A program made the translations under genes and the position numbers. 64,000 nucleotides of DNA from Isohypsibius dastychi (Eukaryota; Tardigrada; Eutardigrada; Parachela; Isohypsibiidae): NCBI GenBank assembly GCA_034696485.1, contig JAQIWT010000003.1:51007-115006 (forward strand), in the 5' to 3' direction. The notes below the pieces were generated by a model. It saw only the letters and a program-made list of their open reading frames with translations, ran no database searches and was not told where the DNA came from. Of this stretch, positions 14,201 to 26,972 are shown piece by piece. Every line of letters starts with the position of its first letter. The stretch's first letter is position 1.

Positions 14201-17200
14201 AGATGGTGGACATGTCATGCGTGAAGTGGTTGAGGAATTGAAGAATAATGTTATCAATATCAAGGTTCATGAGAGAGGAGATCATTTGTCTAAAGAACGT
14301 GCTAGGAGGCTGGAAAGCGGAGAGGATTCTGTGGTTGAGCCCATTGAACAGACTGTACCAGCTATTGAGAAGGCGTTGACCGCTGGCAAAGACGGTACGT
14401 GGCATTTTTTACCGTTCATATTTTATTTTCATTCGATGAAAGCGAAACACCTGTGCTCCGCATATTTCTCGCTGCTTTTTTCGAAATGATCATGATTTGT
14501 ATTTACGAATACGAATTGGTCCAAGTAGGGGCCGATATTGATTTTCTTTGGCTGAACATAAACTTTGATCTGTTTTACGCGCCAGAATAATTCAAGCAGT
14601 CGAAAAATATGCATATTGGGGTAAAAAATCGTAACGGGATTTTAGATTTCATTTTAAACTGGGCACTTGGAATTTATGAATTCTTTACCGGAGATGCTCT
14701 GAAATCTGATAATTTCATTTATGATTAGTAATAGGGATATCGACTGCAGACCATTATCAAACCTGATATGTAATCAATAAAACGTAAACGTTGCATTCCA
14801 CGCAAGAAATCAGATCGACCGGAAATTCGTAAATGAAATTTTCAGTTGCCGTCCGGGCATTCGACAAGCGGTTTTCACTCAGACGAGCATTTCAAATTTG
14901 TCGATATCGGCGTTAAATAATCATTGTTCTGTGTTTCTTGTGATGGTGTCATTATTTTGCCAATTTGAGGATTTGTTTCCCATTACGAAATCGTGGAATC
15001 GAAACTGTTTTCTCACCAGTCATGAATGTAGTGTAAAACCAGGGCTGAGAACCAGCTTGTACGTATTTTCCTCGAAACCGAGGTAATGCTTGTTTTTGTT
15101 CCTGCGTTTTTTCATCGATGTTATTGAATGTATTCATAACAATGTTGCTCTGGTCAAGTGTAACATTCTAACAAGCTCGTCTTTTGATAGTTGAACTTTC
15201 TCAAGAGGAACTTGAAGACCTCTTATAACGGACCTCATTAATTTTTGCAGGCTCGCTGGTCTTACCAGAAAAACCAGCTTCACCTCGTTCGCGAAGGGAT
15301 AAGTACGAGCTGCATCAGGCCATGTCTTGGAAGCGTGAGTTTGATATGGACGGCTCAAACGGCATTCTCACCCCAGCAGCCAACACAACGGAAGTCGAAT
15401 ATGAGATGACCTTTCCGCCGGCAAGACCTGACCCCACTGTTGTTCGAGAAGAAACTCGCATCGTTGATTCGCGCGCCGTTTCCGCCCCAGCTCGAACCGA
15501 ACAACCACGAGTTTGGAATGCTAATGATTACATTAAACGACCTGCATCACCTCCACACGCCCCGGTGATATCATCCGATTACTATTCGACGACTTCAGCT
15601 GATCATCATCATATTTCTTATCGGAGCATTTTTGATAAATGTAAGTCAACGTTTTTACGAGTGGCTCACATTTCCCGTGAAGCTTTATCGACTGTTTTCG
15701 TCACTCATGTGGAAATATTCAGGTTTCGAGAACGATTGGCGACAGGAATTTGTCGCAAATTTGTTTGAACCCACATTTGTCATGAATTTACTCAATCGAT
15801 TTGTAGAAAATCAAGTTAGTCTTGGAAGGCTTAATATAACCCGTGGAGAAAAACGTTGAATATCAAATACAAAAATATTAGGAAATAATCACAATATTGG
15901 AAAAAATATTAAAAACAAATAACGGTATCAAAATTATTAGAAATTATTCAGAAAAGTAATATCTCCAGTTTTTTTTTCACTGAGTGAGCAACTTTTTTAC
16001 ACTGCATCAGTCAGCGCGGATTTTCATAACATGTTTTTAAACGCTCTAATTTTCCACTCGGTATTCTTCGCTCTTTTAGGGCTCTAGACTACAAGTTTTT
16101 GACTATCGGCTTAATTTTTTTGCACGCAATTTTGAGTAAAAGACTGTCGTTCCATGCTATTTTGCTATGCTTACCGTTAACTAGAATGCGTGAAACATGT
16201 GGCTTGCTTCAAGAATTCCAGGGTAGAAGGTTATCAGTCAAAGGTTCTACATTTTTGATTACAGCTATTAACCCAACACTACCTGAATCAACAATAACAA
16301 TTCGGCTAATGAAATTCTTTCCAACAGGTTTCACGGACGAACGCGTAGAGGAATTACGTAAATCAGCAAGTGACCTGCGTGCCTTGGCCGATGCCGACAA
16401 GTCCTTTTCTTTCAAGCCAACCACTCTTCCCTCCAAGTCCAACAGCAGCACTTACCAGCCGGCTCGCCCCCCTTTACCGACGTATAACGCCCAACCTTAT
16501 CCGTCAGCTAATTTCAAGTGCGATTATCCACCAGCGGCGCCGCCGAGAACTTCATCAGCGAAAAACGGGGAAACTACCCACTTTTCTGAAATCAAATCTT
16601 CACACCATGAAGTCTATTCTAATACAACTTCAGCTAGTTCGACCTCTTATAAAATCCCGGAAAGCCGAAGTGTTGTGAAAGATCCCGAGTTCAAGTTTAT
16701 TACGCAGTATAAAAGCTCACCGACTCTACGTCATCCGGAACCTTCCCGATTTGAGGAACCCAGACAATCGGCATCAATGTGGAAGCCGACGGACTCGTTT
16801 ACTTATAAGCCGAAGGAATCATTGAGTAGTTATGAACTTAAAAACGAGTTCAAGAATTATGAACCGAAAAGTTCGTACAAATCGTACGAACCAAAGCCAG
16901 TCATGACGGAAAAAGCGGCGGAGAAGCTCTCTGGATATTCATCTTATACCCGTGAATCCACTTATGCGCAGTCTGCGTTCAAAGAACCAGAGAAACACGA
17001 AAAAGGCAATTATCGAAATGGAAACGATTCTGGGAAAAGTAGCGTGGTCGGCTATTCATCTCCGAAACCAAAGGAACAAGATGGTGCAAGGATCGAGCCA
17101 CGCTCAACAGGTTGGTTCTAAAAACTTCAAATTCAGTACGCATTTTGCTGCATTTAATTAGTCATGATATTGCAGTGAGATCTAAAATAGTGATGGATAA

Positions 17201-19139
17201 TGTATAAATTGACACATGAAGTGAAATTTGTATTTTCAAATTATTATCTGCATTTAAGTATTATTAATATAAAATATAATGGAAGTTTGGCCAGTGATGA
17301 CCTTTCCTCAAGGTACCGAGGAAGCACATACCACCGCTTCTGTTTGAAGACAGTTAAGGTCTGAGGCTTTTTGGACACAGAAACAAATTTCTGGAAATGG
17401 AAAACGTTTTCAAACGTTCAAAACATGTGACTGTTTTCAGGCCATTGATTGGATATCTATGAAATTGAAATAATTGTTCTCTAGCAAATCTACGTCTTTT
17501 CTAAATCATTTTGTTTTATCATTCAGGTTCTGCCTGGGCTTATGCCTATAAATTGCCAGATGAACAATATCGCTCAATAAGTGCCGACCGTCCATTGCCA
17601 ACCCGTTCAGAATATTCTGCTCCTTCACGTGCTCCACCGGTTCGAACTGTCGAGCCGGCTATCATAGAAGCCCTTCGAACAAAAAAACCGTCGCCGCCAT
17701 CATCTCCCGACATTCGCCCAAAAGACTGGGTTCCTCCCTGCAAAGCCAAAATTCTGCAGGCTAAGCGGAAATACATGAGCCAACAACCACCTGTCCCACA
17801 ATCTCATTCCGTTCAAGATCCATTTGAGAAATACAAATACGGATCACGTGATCGAATGCCATTGAGAATGAGTCGGGAAAGTTTGGACGCTATCAACAGA
17901 GAAGTGTACAGAGGTCGCGGAAATGCTCGTGGTAGCGCACCAGACTTGCGTGGTTCCCAGCGAACCCTGGCTGATCCCGGTGTTTATCGGAGCAAGATTC
18001 AATGGCCAGAACGAGAAATTCAGGCCAAGTTATCAGAGTCACAGGAATATCTAGCCAGAAAATACGACCCTGATTACGATTCACGTCCAACGACTTCATC
18101 GTTCGCAAATCGCTGGGATGCGCGCTCGAGGAGTCTCCCACCAATGTCGCGATATTCGAAGAGTGCGGCCAATACGCCAATGGAGTCTCCTTACCCGGAA
18201 TACATGGATTCCAACAAAGCGAAAAGTATGGAGTTTTTGGCGGATGTCAAAAAGTACGATTACCGCATTGTTCCTGAAAACCAACTTCAGCGAGAGAACA
18301 TTTCCGGTTATTCCCGGTCACGACAGCCCGAACGCGAAAATGACAATCCGTATTCTGATCAAGTGCGGAAATCACTTCAGAAGCTTGATCTGCCGGACTG
18401 GTATGTCAACTCCCCCTATTCGCAACCGGGGGTCATGGAGGGAACCATCCTGCGTCATCGCGCCCATTCAACCACCGATTCCAACTATTCGCCATATGAT
18501 ACTTTAGACCGATCGGAAATGGCTTCGCCAGCTGGAACAACGAGGTCGACGGAAGTTCCAAGACATCACGAGTACCGGAAGTCGACCTCCAGGCCGGCAC
18601 TTTCTACCTCGCGAGACGAGCGCACTTGGGACATGTACACGGGCTCTTTTTATGACAAGAAGAAAACCCGACCAACTCCTATTTATTCGCCCGCCTCGGA
18701 CACGCGCGCACATTACAACCCCCATGACTCTGGTTGGTCTTCCGACTGGAATAGTCATCCAGAATCCAGTCAGGATTCCGATGAATCCAATACGGACGCT
18801 CGAACCAGTCCCCGCGCGTGGAACTCGAATGTCCCACCTCGGAGACCAGCTTCTGATTGGTACCAGAACCCACTGCAGAGAAGAGATCACAGCGAACCCG
18901 CGCGACCCCGGGAGAATTATTCTCGACCGGAAATACATCGGACGCAGACGAGTTATGGTGACCCGCGATTTCCGGATAGACGAGTGTTGCAAGAAACACC
19001 ATGGGAAGTCATCTCGGTGAAAACGGAAACTTTCAAGAAGGAGAATTTGGCCAAGAAGACGTTTGTGACGGAAACGAATGACCCGGTGAAAATTAGCCAG
19101 TTTGGACCGGATAATTCCCAGTGGGGGAGTTATGTTTGA
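5280..19139 (+). CDS. Large intrinsically disordered Ser/Pro/Tyr-rich protein, ~1,896 aa, nine exons, function unknown
   Basis: I do not recognise this protein. Nine exons join in frame: 5280-5396, 6461-6955, 7943-8897, 11593-11829, 12386-12775, 13684-14394, 15251-15640, 16328-17110 and 17527-19139. The summed length is a whole number of codons and the terminal TGA is at 19137-19139. After the first two junctions (phase 0) every junction is phase 1. Residues 1-39 hold four cysteines (STC, DCQHCG, DEC) that could bind zinc; no complete LIM or RING domain follows. The rest is low complexity, rich in Ser, Pro, Thr, Arg and Tyr, without signal peptide or membrane segment. Exon 8 repeats a short Tyr-x-Pro-Lys theme (FTYKPKE, KNYEPKS, KSYEPKP). 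The C-terminus is more conserved-looking (TPWEVISVKTETFKKENLAK to QWGSYV). This make-up suits a cytoskeletal or junctional scaffold, but that is inference. Introns 2-9 are 0.4-2.7 kb, longer than in neighbouring genes. The start is the first ATG in exon 1; an internal ATG follows at codon 9. Confidence 0.72.
8898..11592. other. Long intron (2.7 kb) of the disordered-protein gene
   Basis: The largest intron of the gene at 5280-19139, bounded by a GTAAGC donor and a TTCCAG acceptor, both phase 1. It contains only short open frames without domain or splice support and no recognisable mobile element or RNA gene. Its size relative to other introns in the window could accommodate enhancers or an alternative first exon, but I see no direct sign of either. 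Confidence 0.5.
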
Positions 19140-19409
19140 GTTTGCCGAAGTATTTTGTAATTTTATTTGTATTTGCATTTCGGATATTGTATTAGGATAC
19201 TTCGTTTATCAGGAATGCATGTTTGAGTTTGTAATCTTTTATTCTTGGTGGTAATTGTTTGAGCTCGGTGCTGCTATCCCCGGCTGGATAAGAGTTCTAT
19301 TTGCGAATTTTTACATGTTTTAATGTTTGGAATACCTCTTGTGGCCTAGGTGAACGCCATTTGTTCTTGTTGATCGGCCGGTTCGAAGTTTTTGTGTTCA
19401 TTGGTATAT

Positions 19410-19415
19410 AATAAA
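19410..19415 (+). terminator. Polyadenylation signal AATAAA
   Basis: Canonical AATAAA about 270 bases downstream of the stop of the long disordered-protein gene, in a T-rich 3' region; the likely 3' end signal for that transcript. Confidence 0.55.
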
Positions 19416-20209
19416 TGGATGTTGAACTTTTGGCTACGTTTGGTGTGAGATATCCGTACGGTTAGAGCATGTCTCTGTTGTTGTAACTACATTGCTCAAT
19501 ACTACCATACTGTAGATCAAGTAACCTCAACATTTCGAAAAACAAAAGAACAACAGCTGCTTAGTCTGATGAGGGAAAATTGCTTGTGCTCACTGTAACC
19601 CGCTGCGCCGCGCAACGCACTGGTATGCGTGCACAATATTCCTGAATATCTTTCACGCGAATATTCTTTCTCAGTGGAATATTTTCCGCCAGAAATTTCT
19701 CGGAATTAATTTAATTCTGGAAACGAACCAGTGCATACTTTTCTGAATAACCTGGCTGCATGGGAAAAATAAAACACGTTTTGAAAAAAATCAATTTTTA
19801 TAATAGAACGTGTGAACCAAATACGTACGATAGTCGGTCGATAGGGTCGAAAGATAAAACCATAGTGAGATTAAAGAGTCATTTACTTGCACTATGATAT
19901 AACCCCTACTCTGATCAACCAGTTGTATCTCTTCCATTTAAAAAATTCGGTGTCTCTTTCACTCTGGCGTCAAAGTTATGCAAGTATCATTATCAACAAC
20001 GAAATAAGGTCTTTCATCAACCTACGAGTTGGCAGACTAGGTGGCAAACGGTTCGGAAAGTTTCCTGTTTGAAGGATTTTGTTCTTCCCAAACCAACTTC
20101 GTCACAAAACGACAAACTACCGCACTTCATTTGATTTGATCATTGATCGCACTCCGTTGATTTCACAATGACAATTACCTTCAAAACACATTAAAACTGA
20201 TGCCACGCT
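19416..20209. other. Intergenic space between convergent genes
   Basis: About 0.8 kb between the 3' end of the plus-strand disordered-protein gene and the 3' end of the minus-strand MRRF gene. No gene, repeat array or RNA gene is evident; only short random open frames. Confidence 0.5.
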
Positions 20210-21363
20210 TTACTGTGTGGCCAAAAGGTCTTTCTGTTTTGCTTGCAACGCAACATCCAGTTCTTTGCCGTAGAATTCCGCGCGTTCCATAAGCTAGAAG
20301 AACTCACATAAAATAAAGAATAAATCATTGCCTGACTGAGCTATTCGTACTTTTTGCACAACATTATGGACGAGATCTTCCGACTTGTCAGTTTGGTTCT
20401 TGGCTGTCCTGACGAAATTGTTCTGCACACCACGGAGTCGTTCCCTGAACTTATTATTGGCAGCTTTGGCGTTTTTGGAGAGGTTCTCACGGTGATCCCG
20501 CGAAACTCTAAACAATGAATTTTACCACATACCTCCATCTTCAATCAACTAGTTTAAGCAGCTACAAAAACTACAAACGAAGCTCACTTAGGGACTGCGA
20601 TATAGACGACGTGACCTTCAACTTGTGGACTCAGGTTCAGACCGGAAGCTTCCAAAGCTTTCACGACAGCTGGGACATAGTTGGGATTTCCCGAAAGGTT
20701 CAGCATTACCAGCTGCGGAGTCTTGAAAGTAATCTGAACCAAAGTGTTGAGGGGCTGCTTCTTCCCATCGAATTCCACTGATATCGACTCAAACGAAGCT
20801 GAAAAGATAGAAACATAAAACTTGACAGAGCGCAAGGGGGATCGGTCGACGCAAAAATCTATTCCATAATCCACATATTTGAAAAAAACTCCAAAAATGC
20901 TGACCATGTTTTTACCTGAGCTGGTTCGTAAGGCAAACTGTTTGGACAACAAGTCTTTGAATTCTTCGACCAGATTCTTCAAGCTGGCTTCGTATTCCGC
21001 AAAATCAACAACTTCTTGTAGCTCTTCCTGAGTAATCTGAACGCTTTTGGATTTCCCTTTATCTTTCTTTACATTTTTGGAAGCAAGGGAACGAGACGAG
21101 CTTCCCAGAAACAGATGCTCCTTCCTTTCCAGTTTCACATCGCGACGATATATGGAAAAATGGCAGGTGGGATACGCAATCCTCTAAACGCATCAAGATA
21201 TCATTTTGTTTTGCAACAGGAAGAAAACGATAGCAGAGCACAGCTCATCAACTACGAATACCTGGATTCTGGAGACCGACACAGCTGATCCAGCTCCGGT
21301 GCCACACGATCCAAGCCAGCGATAACTTGCCCTCAGGGTGGTCAAGATTAGAGAGGATTTCAT
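20210..21363 (-). CDS. MRRF: Mitochondrial ribosome recycling factor
   Basis: Separates mitochondrial ribosomal subunits and releases mRNA after termination. Four exons on the minus strand. Exon 1 starts at ATG 21363 and encodes a Ser/Arg/Leu-rich N-terminus (MKSSLILTTLRASYRWLGSC) suited to a mitochondrial import signal, with donor CAG|GTATTC. Exon 2 carries a Lys-rich segment (KNVKKDKGKSK) and then the start of the RRF fold. Exon 3 has TPQLVMLNLSGN, then KALEASGLNLSPQVEGHVVY, then VSRDHRENLSKNAKAANNKF, the diagnostic RRF helix/hinge region. The final short exon gives LMERAEFYGKELDVALQAKQ and ends with TAA at 20210-20212. Alignment from memory with human MRRF is continuous across all of these. 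The least certain part is the acceptor of exon 2 (either of two neighbouring AGs near 21187). The gene is convergent with its upstream neighbour. Confidence 0.87.
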
Positions 21364-22682
21364 GACGAAGGTTGAAGAATGCCTTAATGCAAAGTTATAA
21401 TGGGAAACATAGAAGAATGGCGATCCAGAACGCCAATCAGAATTTGAACTGCACTTCAGAAAACTGGTTCTGTTCCGAATGTTGTGGTTTCGCGTTACCA
21501 TTACATGGGTTACCATTTGCCAGCGTAACACAATCAACGCAGGGTCATCGCCACTGGTCGCTTTTGTTGTTGTCGCATTCTGTCTAGGGAAACGACTATT
21601 CTGAAATTGAGAACCAGTTCAATTCCGATTTTGTTGATCAACTGAATTTGGAACTTGGCCTTTACTTTGAATATTTCTGAAATGCACGAGCAACTTGAGA
21701 GCTCTTCCTGGGATGCAACTGTATGACTCGCCTGCGAAATGGAGGAAAACTTCTGTTCTTTGGAATATAAATATACCGCTTTTGGGTCCGAGTTCAGGTC
21801 CTGTATCGCAACTGGTATGTGTTAGTAGAACAAAATGGAATTTCAATAAAATACGCTGAAGAATATTTTGCGGTTGATATATTTTGCGGTTGATTATATT
21901 TTCGGTTGATTGTATGGAAAAGTGTGATAGCGCAGCTCATACTCTGTTTAATTATGTCATGTTTAAATTCAGCATGTGTATGGTCGGTCGTTTGTTATGT
22001 CGAAAGTCATTATTCCGGGAAATATTTCAATCTGATAAAATTAATTTGATCTTGTTAGCACAGATCGCGATCCTTTTGTGTGTTTGGTGGTTAGAGAACA
22101 TTGAATATTGCCTTACAGGCTGGTGTCATCCGTCTGTAATCTGAATTATTTTTTGGAATCGGCGTAAATTGGCTTCAATTATCAGGACAAGAAAATGTTT
22201 TATTTAATTTTATTATGTTATGGAAAAGTGTCAGGTTTCGAGTGCGTCGGCGTCGTATTGTTCATCTCATTTGTGTGGAAAGTATACTTGGTGTTTTCAA
22301 TACAAATCGGTTTATTTGCACCCTGCAGTTTCCGTCGCCGCGGTTAAGAACATGAAGACTCATCAAAAAATAAAAATCTCAATGTATATCAATATAAATT
22401 AACTCGTCGTTTTGCCCTCGTTTTTTGATCTGGCGTTCTTCGGTCCGGTTGTGATTTGATCCGGTGGGTGTTCTGTCCATTAAACTCTCGATGGCACTTT
22501 CTGTTGTTCTTTTCCGAACACTTGTCTTCGATTATCGCGGTTATTCTTTTTCATCTTTTAGGTCCACCACTATTAGCCGGTACATTGCAAAGAAACAGCT
22601 TGTGAAAGTAGCTCATCATTTTCATTCGGCTCGCTGGTAGACTATTTCTCACATTCGCATCAACATCATCAACTAGCGCGTC
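21364..22682. other. Intergenic region with divergent promoters (MRRF / protease homologue)
   Basis: About 1.3 kb between the start codons of the minus-strand MRRF gene and the plus-strand trypsin-fold gene, so both promoters should lie here. No gene, TATA box or RNA gene is identified. A short AT-rich tandem repeat (listed separately) is the only distinctive structure. Open frames at 21884-22144 and 22220-22402 lack signal, domain or splice support. Confidence 0.5.
21863..21910 (+). repeat. Three tandem copies of a 16-bp unit
   Basis: ATATTTTGCGGTTGAT is present twice exactly and a third time with two changes. It lies about 500 bases upstream of the MRRF start and 770 upstream of the protease homologue. 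It may be a microsatellite-scale expansion or repeated binding sites. Confidence 0.8.
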
Positions 22683-25600
22683 ATGGAGAGTTGTACCGGT
22701 GGTTTGTGGCTGCTGGTGAAATTTCTCACCTTCTTAATGGTGGTCAACTGCGAAGGTAATTATCTCGCGCATGGAAACTATGAAGTACTTCGTAAATATA
22801 CCAATTAATAACGAATAATTTTTGCATCGTACAGTATTTTATTCTGAATCGTTCCTTACAATAGATTACATTTCCGTGTTATTTGTTCCGAGATTCTGTG
22901 AAATCGTATTTTATGCTGAAGAGAACATTGAATTAGTTCAGAATAAAAATTGCAGAATCTTTGATAATGCGGGCAACTTTTGCGGGTGAAAGAGGTTAGT
23001 CGGCTTGAGTTGTTTTTCTTCGAGTTGCTCGTTTTCTTATTCATTGTTCTTTTCCATGCCGAAGTACTTCAAGCTCTTTGTTTACAGGTCCGGTGTATCG
23101 GAAATACATTTCGCCGTTCAGCATAATTTCCGAACCGGTGTTCGAAACGAGAGATATATTCCCGTTTTCGAGTCCGCTGGAACAATTGTTCCAAATTGCG
23201 TTGACCAGGACCGAAAGGCAGCCGGATCTGATCGAAGAACCAGAATTCAAATTGAAACTGAACAGAAATCGATTTGCATTCACTAAAGTTGGATATACTT
23301 GTGGAGTCCCCGGAAATGGAATTATTGATCCTTTTGAACTTGGACCTAAATTCGTAGCACCACCTAGGAGTATTCTGGCTCGTTTGACCAGAACGGGAAA
23401 ATTTAAGGCTGAAGAAAAAGACGATCCAGCGTCGCTTCTTCCCGCAGAAGCACGAGCCGTGCGATTTCCGCGGGCAATCGATACCGTTACGGAGAGAGTT
23501 GTTGGGGACCTCGTGGAACCCAATGTTCTTTGTTGGCAAGTATGTACCATTTTTCACTGTTTCTCCGTTTGTGCTTTGAAGCATGTTAATCTTGTTTTTG
23601 TCGCTTTGTAATATTGGTCAAATTCGGGCCACTGCCACGCAAAGTGGTGTTTTTGAGCGAAGTGGGTGTGATTGGAGTTGCAAATAATTCTTGATTACGG
23701 CTTATCTAATCACTTACAATTTCTTTTTTTGCGGAACAATAATAAATTTTATTTCATACTATGGTACTTTATGAAATAATTTATCATCACAGGTGCATCC
23801 GACAAAAGCTGTAAATTTTTAGCTTCGCGATTTTTTTCAGCGTGATTAACCAGCAAGTCAAGAAACGTGCAGGGATATATTTCATCCGTTCAGATTTGTT
23901 ATTGTAACCTTGCAGAAGTGCATTATTTCTCATGATAATAATTAATGGCGTGCTAAGTGTCATTGAGAGTCTATGATTTGCAGGTGAAGCTTCGTTTCGA
24001 TCTTGGAAATGGGACATCCAAGCTGTGTGGCGGATCGATCATCGGGTCAAGAACAATCCTAACGGCGGCGCATTGTCTAATAGACAGGTACGCTAAGAAC
24101 TGTGTTAATGGTATGGAAATAAAATCTATTACTCAGTTTGACAATGAGATTCTTGCTATTGCTGATGTTGCATAATGATTACTATTTATTTGTAATCCCG
24201 AACGTAATGGAATTACTAGAATCAAATCAAGAAACGGAGAACATACATTTATTTTAACCAAAATGTTTTTCAGCTAATTTGCACGAACAACAGATGCTCG
24301 TGGGAGTGCGTTCTTTTGCCGGAAATGTGTCTCATCAGAACAGTTTATTGTCTTTATTTGTCAGCAAATACATTCAAACCACAGAACTGGCTGGTCCCAT
24401 AATTTTTGAAAAGCATGCTTGTCAAGTTACAGTTCGAAGAAAATAACGATTACAATGTATGACATCTATCAAAATGAAATGCTTAGTTTAGCCTTTGTTG
24501 TTTCTTTGAAAACTAATAGATTTTCCAAGTGATAATTCAACGTACATATTCGGCTGAACAGTGGATAAAATTGAAATAAACGTTTTCGTTGTTGCAAATT
24601 GGATGGTGGGACAATACTGTACTGAATTAAGTAAACTTGATCTCCAAGTGGAAAATATCATTTTCCGTGGTCATCAGAATAAATGTCATTGTCATTTTAT
24701 TGTTTTTGTTTTTTTATTCAGCCGAAAAGCGAAACCATTTCATCCGTCGTTGGTGACCGTACAAGTCGGACAAGACGGCGAGCAGTGCGCTGAAATTTTC
24801 CCTGCTGACTTGTTGATCCCTCATTCCGGTTATGATACTAAGCTGGAAGACAATGATATTGGAGTAATAATTCTGGCTCGAGAAATTGATTTCCTAGCAA
24901 AACCTTGTGCCTGTAAACTATGCGTCAAGGATATGCAGCCAAGTGTCGGAGACGTCTGCATTGTTTACGGATATGGGCAGAACGTAGAAAGTGAAAGTGA
25001 GTTGACATCTATTCGACCTTTGCTTTTGGAAGATTTTGCTCTTTTTGATTAATTTTGGTTTCTCCTTCTTTTGTGTCACCGCTCTTCATGAATCAACGAA
25101 AAGTGACTGAAATGTCATATGAAACATTAATGCCTAAATTTCAAAACATGCCAACAATCAGTATTTCAATGTTCAGCACAACTGTTTGTTCTTCAGCCCA
25201 ACTCTTACAAGTTCATTAAATCGATTAACAACTAGACTATTTACTATTTAGTTTTACCAGTTTTTTTCGACTCTGTCATTTTGATAACAGAATACGAAGA
25301 CATCACTATAAAAACTGTTTTCGCTTTGGAAATATCGTTCTTAAATTGTGAGATTCGTAATTATTCGTGTTTGTTCAACAAAAAACTTCCTATGATTGAC
25401 CGGTGCTTTCTCTAATCTGCAGTTTCCAACGCCCAGGAGCTTAGATGGCATAAACAGCTGGTCCTTACCCAGACTTTCGACAGCCGATGCGCATTCCACA
25501 TCGGCGGCGGAAAGATAACTGATCTGGACAAGTTCATCTGTGCGGGCGATTTATTTTTTGACACAAGCTGCCAAGGTGACGAAGGGAGCTCATTCGTATG

Positions 25601-25787
25601 TTTCGACAGAAGGTCATCCAGCCACTACGCAGCCGGAGTGATTGCCTTCAGTGCCGGATGCGGAAAACGAATTGGAAGCCAGTATGCGAAAGTGCAGGCA
25701 TATCTGGATTGGATCGAAGCTAACACACCATCGCAGAATGTCAGGGTTCAGCGGGGATGGAATCGGGAGATAGCGCGCAACTTGTAA
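22683..25787 (+). CDS. Secreted trypsin-fold protein with catalytic Ser replaced by Glu (serine protease homologue)
   Basis: Five exons (22683-22755, 23088-23539, 23984-24087, 24722-24996, 25423-25787) give ~422 residues. An N-terminal signal peptide (LWLLVKFLTFLMVVNC) is followed by a ~150-residue pro-region with one Cys (YTCGVPG) that could pair with the protease domain. A zymogen-type activation site then reads ERVVGDLVEPN, with expected cleavage after Arg. The domain keeps LCGGSI, the catalytic His in LTAAHC, the catalytic Asp in DNDIGVIIL, the C-terminal GVIAFSAGC strand and the final helix AYLDWIEANTPS. At the nucleophile the usual GDSGGP reads GDEGSS: gac gaa ggg agc tca at about 25576-25590. 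The protein should therefore be proteolytically inactive. In arthropods such homologues act as cofactors in clotting or melanisation cascades; any such role here is inference. Splicing is intact and there is no frame damage, so this looks like a maintained non-enzymatic protein, not a pseudogene. Confidence 0.82.
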
Positions 25788-26972
25788 CCCACTTCTCTGT
25801 TTGGATGTTGTGCAAAATGCAGTTTTTCAGTATTCTTTTTTATGAACCACGCGACATACTGTATGATCTATGTGGTCGTGTTCCTGCCTTCTCATCAATT
25901 TTCTGTACTTTGCCAACAATTGAAAAAGGGTGACACCAAAGACGCCCGTGTCCGTGTTCTGTTACCGCCACCCTGTTTTTGAACTGATTGCAGAAGCTCA
26001 TACCATACTAAATATGAATCACGAAATATTTTGATTCATAACGAAACTGCAAGTCAAAAGCTATAGCATGTTATCATGAGAGTGAATGCTTGGTGACTTG
26101 GTGTCCCTCTTTCGGGCGATTCAACGTTCTCCCGGATCCTGATGGCTGGAGCATTCTGTGACGTGATGCTAATATGGTTCAACTTCATCGTCTCGGTAAA
26201 CTCCATGGTCGAAAGCGAACCTAGGCTATCAGGAGAACAACGTACGAGAACGTTCCAGTATTGATAAAATATGTGACTTGACAGAAACATTTCAATGCGG
26301 CAATCCCAAGTCCTGGAACTGGAAGCACGTATGATCGGTCCGCACTGCGGACTCCGCAGTTGACATTTCTGCGACGCTTGCTTGTTGGTCAGAATATTCA
26401 CAGAAACCCGGTTCTGAAAGCGTAGCTTCCACATATACATTCACGCCGAGGTTGACATAAGTTTGGCGGGCACTGTCCCCTAAATTTCTCTCTGTTGGAA
26501 AAGTCGCACTTTCGCGCAAACGATAATAATCGGCTTGAACCATTAAAACACCCCGTGTCGTGACTCGTGACTCTTCATAAACTGAGTTCCGTCTGATTTT
26601 TGTCCTCATTTGTACCACTCTCAGTGTCAACAAAATACCATAAGTCATCCGATGCGTAGCCGCCGAAGCTCGGTGGCACTGCTTGGCATACTGTACAGAC
26701 GCTGCCAGTGTGGTACCCAGACTTCCCGGCATTCGTGAGTCTCTCCCCATATCGCGTCAATCAATTGAGTTCTTGTGAGAAAGGATGACACAACGCAGAG
26801 ATGGTGATCTGCGACCTTTCGAACTCCCGGGAAAACACAAATGCTGTCAGGGCAAGCCTACACACGAAGTGAATGTAACGAAAACGGTGCAACGCTGGAA
26901 ATCAGAATACACACTACCAGTAGATGCGAAGTTTATGGTTCAACAACAATTCCCTTTATTTCAAACTTCAAA
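25788..26972. other. Intergenic region with overlapping minus-strand open frames
   Basis: About 1.2 kb between the protease homologue and family gene A. Minus-strand frames of 152, 128 and 61 codons overlap at 26054-26760. Some short pieces look cysteine-rich in isolation, for example QCPPNLCQPRRECICGSYAF, but the frames conflict and no exon chain with proper splice sites emerged. It could be a decayed gene or chance. The promoter and 5' UTR of gene A should be in the last few hundred bases. Confidence 0.4.

Noticed and set aside
18504-19178. 224-codon minus-strand open frame
   Set aside because: It is the antisense shadow of the last exon of the disordered-protein gene; Ser/Pro/Arg-rich codons leave the opposite strand open. 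No start context, splice sites or domain.
22683-25787. Pseudogene reading of the trypsin-fold gene because the nucleophile is lost
   Set aside because: All five exons keep frame and splice sites, and the signal peptide, activation site and cysteines are intact, which favours a maintained inactive homologue.
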